Position numbers and translations under genes: made by a program
In this document: piece after piece, positions 26,018 through 33,254 of the stretch
How positions within the stretch are numbered: the first letter of the stretch is position 1
Layout of the letters: every line of letters starts with the position of its first letter
DNA from: an uncultured Bacteroidales bacterium
Lineage (GTDB): Bacteria; Bacteroidota; Bacteroidia; Bacteroidales; Paludibacteraceae
DNA: 64,000 bases
Assembly: GCA_946186915.1 (NCBI GenBank)
Contig: CAMHOY010000006.1
Coordinates: 53,087 to 117,086, forward strand
Reading direction: 5' to 3'
The notes under the pieces: generated by a model
Seen by the model: only the letters and a program-made list of their open reading frames with translations
What the model was told of the DNA's origin: nothing
Database searches by the model: none

Positions 26018-28606
26018 ATGGAAGAAAACAACGAATTGATTCAGAATGATCACATCATTCCCGTGAAGATTGAAGAGGAAATGAAGACCTCTTACATCGA
26101 CTACTCGATGTCTGTGATCGTGTCGCGTGCGCTGCCTGATGTGCGCGATGGATTTAAACCCGTTCACCGCCGCGTATTGTTCGGAATGAACGAGTTGGGC
26201 AACACTTCCGACAAGCCGACCAAGAAGTCCGCTCGTATCGTCGGTGAGGTAATGGGTAAGTATCACCCGCACGGTGACAGTTCTATCTATGGTACGCTCG
26301 TGCGTATGGCTCAGCCTTGGGCGATGCGTTACTGCCTCGTGGACGGTCAAGGAAACTTCGGTTCTGTCGATGGTGATGGCGCAGCTGCTATGCGTTATAC
26401 CGAGGCACGTCTGTCGAAGTTGGCAGAGGAGATGCTTCGCGACATCGAGAAAGACACCGTGGACATGGTGCCTAACTTCGATGACTCGCTGCTCGAGCCG
26501 GCTGTATTGCCTTGCCGCTTCCCGAACCTGTTGGTGAATGGTGCCAGCGGTATCGCCGTAGGTATGGCGACGAACATGCCGACGCATAACCTGTCTGAAG
26601 TGATCGACGGTTGCTGCGCGTACATTGATAATATTAAGGCGCGCATGCATGACGCGAGCATAGAGGATATCACCGTAGAGGACCTCATGGAGTACGTCAA
26701 GGCTCCGGATTTCCCGACGGGCGGTACGATTTACGGTTATCAGGGCGTTAAAGATGCATTCGAGACCGGCCGCGGACGTATCGTAATCCGCTCAAACGCG
26801 GAGATTGAGACCGATGACAACGGTCGCGAGCGCATCATCATTACCGAGTTGCCTTACGGCGTAGTAAAGAGCGATTTGGTAAAGAATATCGCTGAACTGG
26901 TTAACGACAAGAAGATCGAAGGCATCGCCGATATCAACGACCATTCCAAACGCGATATCCGTATCGTAGTGGAGGTAAAACGCGATGCGAATGCACAGGT
27001 GGTTCTCAACAAACTGTATAAGTTCACCGCCCTGCAGTCGAGTTTTGCGGTAAACAACATCGCCCTTGTCAAAGGTCGTCCGATGCTTTTGAACCTCAAG
27101 CAGTTGCTTGGCAACTTCATCGAGCACCGAATGGATGTTGTTACCCGCCGTACGCGCTTTGAACTCCGTAAAGCCGAGGAGAAAGCGCACATTTTGGAGG
27201 GTTTGATCATTGCCGTGGATAATATCGACGAGGTGGTTCGTATCATCCGTGCCAGCCGCACTCCGGCAGACGCACAGGCGAACCTCGAGGCACGCTTCAA
27301 TCTCGACAACCTGCAGTCGAAAGCAATCGTAGATATGCGTCTTTCCGCCCTCACCGGCCTGCGTATCGACGAGTTGAAACATGAGTACGAAGAGATCGAG
27401 AAACTCATCGCGCACTTGAACGAACTGCTCGCCAGCGAGGAGATGCGTTATGACCTCATCAACAGCGAACTTGTGGAGATCAAAGAGAAATACGGCGACG
27501 AGCGCAAGACACAGATCGTAAAAATGGCTACGGAGTTCAACCCCGAAGATATGTATGCCGATGACGACATGGTCATCACTATCTCGCACCTTGGCTATAT
27601 CAAACGTACTCCGCTGGCAGACTTCCGCCAGCAGACCCGCGGCGGTATCGGTTCAAAGGCCGGTAGCGCACGCGACCAGGATTTCATCGAGAAAGTATAT
27701 CAGGCTTCGATGCACTCGACCATGATGTTCTTCACGGAGATGGGACGTCTCTACTGGCAGAAAGTCTATGACCTGCCGGAGGGTAACAAACAGTCGAAAG
27801 GCCGCGCTATCCAGAATATGATCAACCTCCAGAAGGGTGATAAGGTACGTACGTGTATTAACGTCAAGGGCTTGAATGACCAGGAGTATGTGGAGAATCA
27901 CTTCCTTATCTTCATCACCAAGAACGGCTTGATGAAGAAGACCACACTCGAGGCTTATTCCCGTCCTCGCGCCAACGGTATCATCGCGCTCGGTCTGCGT
28001 GAAGGCGACGAGCTGATTGGTGTTACCCTGACTGACGGACAGAGCGAAATGCTCGTGGCTTCGTACAACGGTAAAGTGTGCCGTTTCAATGAGGGCGGTG
28101 TACGTCCGATGGGCCGTGGAGCAACCGGTGTAAAGGCAATAACTTTGGAAGAAGACGGTCAAGATCGCGTAATTGGCACGGTTTGTGTAGAGAAGGGTAC
28201 AGAGAAGACTATTCTCGTGATCTCTGAAAACGGATTCGGTAAACGTACGCCTGTCGATGATGAGGAAGGCAATCCGATTTATCGCGTGACAAATCGTGGT
28301 GGTAAGGGTGTCAAGACCATCGAGATAACCGAGAAGACCGGTCACTTGGTAGGTATCGAGGCTGTTACCGATGAGGACGACCTGATGCTTATGACAAAGT
28401 CTGGAACAGCAATCCGCATGGATATCTCGACTATTCGTCAGACAGGCCGCGCCGCACAAGGTGTCAAACTGATCGAACTCCAAAAACGCAACGACACGCT
28501 CGTAAGCGGTTGTATCGTTCCGAAAGACGAAGAAGAGAATGGTGAAGCTTCGCTAAATGACGCGAATGGTGAGAATGGTGAAACTAACAACGAAACAAAC
28601 GAATAA
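26018..28606 (+). CDS. gyrA: DNA gyrase subunit A
   Basis: The protein has 862 residues. The winged-helix region has GKYHPHGDSSIYGTLVRMAQ and ends in GAAAMRYTEARL, where Tyr127 is the DNA-cleaving tyrosine. Ser88 matches the quinolone-sensitive serine (E. coli Ser83), while the usual acidic residue four positions later is Gly92. The C-terminal pinwheel repeats contain a GyrA-box-like stretch QSKGRAIQN and VRPMGRGATGVKAI. With GyrB it introduces negative supercoils. It leads a long plus-strand operon. Confidence 0.97.
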   Translation: MEENNELIQNDHIIPVKIEEEMKTSYIDYSMSVIVSRALPDVRDGFKPVHRRVLFGMNELGNTSDKPTKKSARIVGEVMGKYHPHGDSSIYGTLVRMAQPWAMRYCLVDGQGNFGSVDGDGAAAMRYTEARLSKLAEEMLRDIEKDTVDMVPNFDDSLLEPAVLPCRFPNLLVNGASGIAVGMATNMPTHNLSEVIDGCCAYIDNIKARMHDASIEDITVEDLMEYVKAPDFPTGGTIYGYQGVKDAFETGRGRIVIRSNAEIETDDNGRERIIITELPYGVVKSDLVKNIAELVNDKKIEGIADINDHSKRDIRIVVEVKRDANAQVVLNKLYKFTALQSSFAVNNIALVKGRPMLLNLKQLLGNFIEHRMDVVTRRTRFELRKAEEKAHILEGLIIAVDNIDEVVRIIRASRTPADAQANLEARFNLDNLQSKAIVDMRLSALTGLRIDELKHEYEEIEKLIAHLNELLASEEMRYDLINSELVEIKEKYGDERKTQIVKMATEFNPEDMYADDDMVITISHLGYIKRTPLADFRQQTRGGIGSKAGSARDQDFIEKVYQASMHSTMMFFTEMGRLYWQKVYDLPEGNKQSKGRAIQNMINLQKGDKVRTCINVKGLNDQEYVENHFLIFITKNGLMKKTTLEAYSRPRANGIIALGLREGDELIGVTLTDGQSEMLVASYNGKVCRFNEGGVRPMGRGATGVKAITLEEDGQDRVIGTVCVEKGTEKTILVISENGFGKRTPVDDEEGNPIYRVTNRGGKGVKTIEITEKTGHLVGIEAVTDEDDLMLMTKSGTAIRMDISTIRQTGRAAQGVKLIELQKRNDTLVSGCIVPKDEEENGEASLNDANGENGETNNETNE

Positions 28607-28609
28607 GTT

Positions 28610-29851
28610 ATGAAAAAAAGTTTGATTTTGGCAGCTGTTGTGCTCATGAGTGCAGGCTGCTTCGCACAGAAAAACCCGTTGGTAAAGAAGGCTAAAAGCC
28701 TGATGAACTCCGAGACTCCGGATTTCCGTGCTGCTCGTGACGCCGTAGAAGAGGCCCTGGAAGCAGAGCCGACGGCAGAAAACTACTACTGGGCAGGTAT
28801 GGTTGGCTACAAAGAGGTTCAGCGCGAGCTCTATAACCAGATGATGGGACAGGGTGTGGACGCTGCAGCAGAAGGTGCTGCCTGCGAGGAGAGTTACAAG
28901 TACTGGATTAAAGCCGACGAACTGGCTCAGGTTCCCGTGCTCGACAAGAAAGGCAATCAAGTGCCGACAGATCCGAAGATGCGCGGAAAGATCTCGAAGT
29001 ACATGCTTGAGTACTACAAGAATCAGGAACTGGTGAAGTATGGTATCCATCTGAACGAGATGCGTGACTATGCGGGTGCTTATAACGCATTCAAGAAGCA
29101 CGTCGAGCTTCCCGATTTGACGCTGATGCAGGATCCGAAGTTGCAGAAGGAGATGCCGCGTGACACCACCTATACGCAGTACAAATACTACGCTGCTATC
29201 TTCGCTGTACAGGCAGAGATGCACGAGGAGGCTATCGAACTTCTGGAACAACTCAAGAACGGTGACTACGAGGCTATCGCTGTGAACCAGTTCCTGTATC
29301 AGGAGTATCTGGCACTCAAAGATACCGTACATTTCGTAGCTACGCTGCAAGACGCTGTGTCGCGCTTCCCGCAAGAACCGTGGTTCCTGCAGAACCTCAT
29401 CAACTTCTATATCTTCTCCGGTCAGGAGCAGACGGCTATCGACTACCTGGCTACCGCTATCGAGCGTGAGCCGAATGTAGCACAATACCATCTGATCAAG
29501 GGTAACCTCGATGAGAACCAAGGTAACTACGATGTGGCTCTGGCTGAGTTCGACAAGGCACTGGCGCTTGATCCTACGATGGCAGACGCCGAGGCAGGCA
29601 AGGGACGCGTATATTACAACCAGGCTGTCAAACTGAACGAGGCTGCTGCTACTATCTCGGATAACAAGGCTTACAAGAAAGCGTTGGACGAGATGAACGA
29701 GGTATTCCGCAAATCCCTGCCGTTCTTCGAGAAAGCCCATGAGATGGCTCCGGAAGACCGCAGTTACCTGCAGACCCTCAAGGCACTCTACTATCGTTTC
29801 GGAATGGACGACAAGTACGCAGAAGTCAGCGAGAAACTTAACAACCTCTAA
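28610..29851 (+). CDS. Secreted tetratricopeptide-repeat protein
   Basis: The protein has 413 residues. A signal peptide ends near CFAQ (residues 17-20). TPR-like helical pairs follow: ARDAVEEALEAEPTAENYYW, MRDYAGAYNAFKKHVELPDL, EEAIELLEQLKNGDYEAIAV and QGNYDVALAEFDKALALDPT. It would be periplasmic and probably a scaffold for protein contacts. It sits 3 nt after gyrA, and its stop overlaps the ruvX start by one base. Specific function is unknown. Confidence 0.85.
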   Translation: MKKSLILAAVVLMSAGCFAQKNPLVKKAKSLMNSETPDFRAARDAVEEALEAEPTAENYYWAGMVGYKEVQRELYNQMMGQGVDAAAEGAACEESYKYWIKADELAQVPVLDKKGNQVPTDPKMRGKISKYMLEYYKNQELVKYGIHLNEMRDYAGAYNAFKKHVELPDLTLMQDPKLQKEMPRDTTYTQYKYYAAIFAVQAEMHEEAIELLEQLKNGDYEAIAVNQFLYQEYLALKDTVHFVATLQDAVSRFPQEPWFLQNLINFYIFSGQEQTAIDYLATAIEREPNVAQYHLIKGNLDENQGNYDVALAEFDKALALDPTMADAEAGKGRVYYNQAVKLNEAAATISDNKAYKKALDEMNEVFRKSLPFFEKAHEMAPEDRSYLQTLKALYYRFGMDDKYAEVSEKLNNL

Positions 29852-30267
29852 TGGGAAGAATTCTTGCAATAGACTATGGTCGTAAACGCACAGGATTAGC
29901 CGTTACGGATATTCTCCGCATAACGGCTAATCCGTTGCTTACGATTGAGACGAAGGAACTAATCCAATGGTTAACCGACTATTTCACACACGAGCCGGTG
30001 GATGAAGTAGTCATCGGACATCCGACACAGATGAACGGACAAGAGTCGGAGTCCATGAATTATATCCGTCCGTTCCTGGGATTATTCAAAAAAACTTTTC
30101 CCGATAAACCGATAACTATGTATGACGAGCGCTTCACGTCGGTTCTGGCGCACAAAGCGATGATAGATGGCGGCATGAAGAAGAAAGACCGGCAAAACAA
30201 GGCCGTGGTGGATAAAATAGCCGCGTGCATCATTCTCGAGGGGTACCTTGAGAAAATTAGAAATTAA
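29851..30267 (+). CDS. ruvX: Putative Holliday junction resolvase / pre-16S rRNA nuclease (YqgF/RuvX)
   Basis: The protein has 138 residues with the YqgF RNase H-like fold: ILAIDYGRKRTGLAVTD at the N-terminus, VDEVVIGHPTQMNGQES in the middle and YDERFTSVLAHKAM, then DKIAACIILEGYLE. The family matures the 16S rRNA 5' end and was named for resolvase similarity. Overlap with the upstream TPR gene is one base. Confidence 0.93.
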   Translation: MGRILAIDYGRKRTGLAVTDILRITANPLLTIETKELIQWLTDYFTHEPVDEVVIGHPTQMNGQESESMNYIRPFLGLFKKTFPDKPITMYDERFTSVLAHKAMIDGGMKKKDRQNKAVVDKIAACIILEGYLEKIRN

Positions 30268-30284
30268 AAATCACGAATTGACAA

Positions 30285-30833
30285 ATGATTTTACCAATAT
30301 ATTTGTACGGGCAGCCGGTACTACGCAAGCAGGCTGAGGAGATAGAACAAACGCCTGAATTGAAGCAGTTTATTGCGGATATGTACGAGACGCTCACGCA
30401 AGCGGAAGGCTGCGGTTTGGCGGCTCCGCAAGTAGGCAAGCCTTGGCGTTTGTTTGTGGTGGACGGTGATGAACTGGCGGAAGACTATCCGGAATGCAAA
30501 GGGTTCAAACGTGCCTTCATCAATCCGGAACTGATTGAAGAGAGTGAAGAAACATGCTCCTATTCCGAAGGTTGTCTCTCGTTACCGGGTATCAGCGAGA
30601 ACGTAGTACGTCCGGTATCGGTGCGTTTGCGCTACCTGGATGAGGATTTTCAAGAACACGAAGAGACCTTTACGGGTTTTCAGGCGCGTATCGTTCAACA
30701 CGAATACGACCACCTGGAAGGTCATGTGTTCACAGACCGTATCTCGCCGATTCGCAAGACCTTTACCCGCAATAAACTCCTGGCAATTGCCAAAGGCAAG
30801 GTGGGGGCGCGATATAAATATCGGAGAAATTAG
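30285..30833 (+). CDS. def: Peptide deformylase
   Basis: The protein has 182 residues with all three deformylase motifs: GCGLAAPQVG (motif 1), EGCLSLPG (motif 2, Cys metal ligand) and QHEYDHLEGH (motif 3, HExxH). It removes the N-formyl group from new proteins. The spacer from ruvX is AT-rich and repetitive (AGAAATTAAAAAT). Confidence 0.97.
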   Translation: MILPIYLYGQPVLRKQAEEIEQTPELKQFIADMYETLTQAEGCGLAAPQVGKPWRLFVVDGDELAEDYPECKGFKRAFINPELIEESEETCSYSEGCLSLPGISENVVRPVSVRLRYLDEDFQEHEETFTGFQARIVQHEYDHLEGHVFTDRISPIRKTFTRNKLLAIAKGKVGARYKYRRN

Positions 30834-30857
30834 ATTTGAGTGTTGAGAGATTAGAGG

Positions 30858-31415
30858 ATGGACTGGATTAATGTGATCATCATGGGAGTGGGGTTGGCCA
30901 TGGACTGCTGTGCCGTCTCGGCTGTGCAGGGTTTGAATGAACATCGATGGCACCCACGGGCATTGCTTATGGCGCTTATTTTCGGCTGTTTCCATATGGG
31001 GATGCCGATTGTCGGTTATTACGCCGGTTCACTCTTTGTGGATTTCATGCGGATTTATGCCCCGTGGATTGCGTTGGTGCTGTTAGGCTTCTTGGGCGTA
31101 AAGATGATATGGGAGTCCTTCCGCAAAGACAAAAATGCAGAAACGACGGCTAACTGGCATGTATCGAACTTGTTGCTATTAGCATTGGCTACCAGTGTAG
31201 ATGTTCTGGCTACTGGGCTGCTGTTCGTGCCGTATCCGGAATGGTTGCTGCCTTCTGTGATTATCATCGGCGTCATTACGGCAATCTTCTCTATAGGCGG
31301 CTATTTAGCAGGCGTTTTCGTGGGAAAACTGAAGATAAACATGGAACTCATTGGCGGTATTGTCCTGATCGCTTTGGGTATCAAGATTTGGGCAGAAGGA
31401 TTTTTCGGATTGTAA
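30858..31415 (+). CDS. mntP: Manganese efflux pump MntP
   Basis: The protein has 185 residues and six hydrophobic segments in two related halves. The conserved acidic motifs are GVGLAMDCCAVSAVQGL in the first half and LALATSVDVLATGLLF in the second, matching the MntP (DUF204) pattern. It probably exports Mn2+ across the inner membrane. It lies 1 nt before the DUF3109 gene. Confidence 0.9.
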   Translation: MDWINVIIMGVGLAMDCCAVSAVQGLNEHRWHPRALLMALIFGCFHMGMPIVGYYAGSLFVDFMRIYAPWIALVLLGFLGVKMIWESFRKDKNAETTANWHVSNLLLLALATSVDVLATGLLFVPYPEWLLPSVIIIGVITAIFSIGGYLAGVFVGKLKINMELIGGIVLIALGIKIWAEGFFGL

Positions 31416-31416
31416 T

Positions 31417-32004
31417 ATGTTTGTCATTGGTAATAATACATTAGTCAGTCTGGACATACTTGAGAAGGAGTTCTGCTGTGATCTGGATAGTTGCCGCGGT
31501 TGCTGTTGTATAGAAGGCGATGCCGGTGCACCGCTGTCTGCAGAAGAAGAAGCAAAAATCAATGAGATACTTCCCGTCTTGCTGCCGGAAATGACCAAAG
31601 AGGCCAAATCCGTGGTGGAAGAACAGGGCATCGCATATAACGACCCTTCGGGTGAACGCGTTACCTCTATCGTCAACAACAAAGACTGTGTCTTTGCCCG
31701 CACGGATCATAACGGGTGGTGTTACTGCCTGATAGAGAAAGCGTATAACGCCGGAAAGATAGATTTTAAGAAACCCGTCTCGTGTCATCTCTATCCGATA
31801 CGATTGACGCAAGTCGGAGAATATACAGGACTTGAATACCATCGCTGGGATATATGTCATTGTGCCCGGCAGAAAGGGAAAAAACTCCATCTGCCGCTAT
31901 ATCAATTCCTTAAGGAACCTCTTATACGGCGTTTCGGGCAAGCATGGTATGATGAATTATGCCTCACAGCAGAGGAGTGGAAGAAACAATGCGCGCAGAG
32001 ATAA
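31417..32004 (+). CDS. DUF3109 family cysteine-rich protein
   Basis: The protein has 195 residues. A cysteine cluster near the N-terminus (EFCCDLDSCRGCCCIEGDAG) and further cysteines (NKDCVFA, GWCYCLIEKAY, VSCHLYPIRL, WDICHCARQ) are typical of DUF3109 and could bind a metal or Fe-S cluster. Function is unknown. The cinA start codon lies inside its last codons (16-nt overlap). Confidence 0.88.
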   Translation: MFVIGNNTLVSLDILEKEFCCDLDSCRGCCCIEGDAGAPLSAEEEAKINEILPVLLPEMTKEAKSVVEEQGIAYNDPSGERVTSIVNNKDCVFARTDHNGWCYCLIEKAYNAGKIDFKKPVSCHLYPIRLTQVGEYTGLEYHRWDICHCARQKGKKLHLPLYQFLKEPLIRRFGQAWYDELCLTAEEWKKQCAQR

Positions 32005-33233
32005 TAACCATAGGTGACGAGTTGCTCATCGGTCAAGTCGTGGACACCAATTCCGCATGGATGGCAGAACGGCTCAATGAGATAGGTGTCGAGTTATATC
32101 AGATTACGTCGGTGCATGACCGGCGTGAACATATCGTTGCCGCTTTGGACGAGGCGTTCAGCAGAGCCGATATCGTGTTGACAACCGGAGGTTTGGGCCC
32201 AACAAACGATGATATCACGAAACATGTGTTGTGTGAGTATTTCGACACACACCTTATAGAAGATCAGCGCGTGCGCGCGCATATCATGGATCTTTATCAC
32301 GAGCGGCCGGATGTGTTGAACAGATTAACCGCTACGCAATGGTTAGTGCCTGAAAATGCAGAGATTCTTGAGAATAGAGTAGGCAGCGCTCCTCTGATGG
32401 TTTTTCATCATGGTTCACAACTTCTGGCTTCCATGCCCGGTGTTCCATATGAGATGAAAATTGCCATGGAGGAACAGATTTTACCATACATCAGTCGTCA
32501 GTTGTCAGCGATCAGCAATCAGATTATTCATCGTACGCTGCAAGTGACCGGTATCCCGGAGTCGTCTCTGGCAATCCTTTTGGAAGGATATGAATCATCC
32601 ATGCCAGCTGATTTGCACTTGGCGTACTTGCCCAAGGACGGCATCATCCGCTTGCGCTTGTCGTCATACGGCGAGTTGAGTGAAGAAGAAATGAACAGGT
32701 GGTTTGCGGAACTGAAGACATTAGTAGCCAAGTACCTGATTTCCGATACGGACGAACCCTTGGAAGTTATATTGGGCAAACTCCTTGTCGCAAGGGGGAA
32801 GACAATCTCTACCGCCGAGTCCTGCACGGGAGGTAAATTAGCCTCTCTGTTAAACAAGCATGCGGGGAGTTCCGCCTTCTATTACGGCTCAATTATCAGC
32901 TATGACAACAGTGTCAAGGAGCATCTTTTGGGAGTGCCTAACGAACTGATAAAAACGCGCGGTGTAGTAAGCGAAGAGGTGGCGCATATAATGGCAGAGT
33001 CTGTTCGCAGGCAACTAAACACCGATTATAGTATAGCCACTTCCGGCATCGCGGGACCTACCGGAGGGTCGATAGAAAAACCCGTAGGAACTGTTTGGAT
33101 AGCGTGGGCGACACCGCAAGGTACTACTGCCGAATGTTTTCATCTGGGTAAGTTACGCGAACAGATTACGGATCGCGCGTGCACCAAAGCATTGGTGGGT
33201 ATGATAGAACGGGTTAGAGGATTTGAGGATTAG
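31989..33233 (+). CDS. cinA: CinA: nicotinamide-nucleotide amidohydrolase / ADP-ribose pyrophosphatase-like protein
   Basis: I start at ATG 31989, where the protein reads MRAEIITIGDELLIGQVVDT. It has 414 residues: an N-terminal MoCF-type domain (TTGGLGPTNDDITK, PLMVFHHGSQLLASMPGVPYEM) and a C-terminal deamidase domain (ISTAESCTGGKLASLLNKHA, TSGIAGPTGGSIEKPVGTVW). CinA proteins recycle NAD by deamidating nicotinamide mononucleotide. A linker (ISRQLSAISNQIIHR) is encoded by five 7-bp units at 32492-32526, and the 3' end runs into an 8-bp array. Confidence 0.95.
   Translation: MRAEIITIGDELLIGQVVDTNSAWMAERLNEIGVELYQITSVHDRREHIVAALDEAFSRADIVLTTGGLGPTNDDITKHVLCEYFDTHLIEDQRVRAHIMDLYHERPDVLNRLTATQWLVPENAEILENRVGSAPLMVFHHGSQLLASMPGVPYEMKIAMEEQILPYISRQLSAISNQIIHRTLQVTGIPESSLAILLEGYESSMPADLHLAYLPKDGIIRLRLSSYGELSEEEMNRWFAELKTLVAKYLISDTDEPLEVILGKLLVARGKTISTAESCTGGKLASLLNKHAGSSAFYYGSIISYDNSVKEHLLGVPNELIKTRGVVSEEVAHIMAESVRRQLNTDYSIATSGIAGPTGGSIEKPVGTVWIAWATPQGTTAECFHLGKLREQITDRACTKALVGMIERVRGFED
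32492..32526. repeat. Five-copy 7-bp array inside cinA
   Basis: Units are CAGTCGT, CAGTTGT, CAGCGAT, CAGCAAT and CAGATTA. This is the reverse-complement family of the CTGA arrays in pepT, the dehydrogenase and uvrA. Confidence 0.85.
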
Positions 33234-33252
33234 AGGATTAGAGGATTAGAAC
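33213..33252. repeat. Five-copy 8-bp array across the cinA stop codon
   Basis: Units are GTTAGAGG, ATTTGAGG, ATTAGAGG, ATTAGAGG and ATTAGAAC. The first two and a half encode the last residues of CinA, and the rest is spacer ending 2 nt before the next ATG. Confidence 0.88.
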
Positions 33253-33254
33253 TT

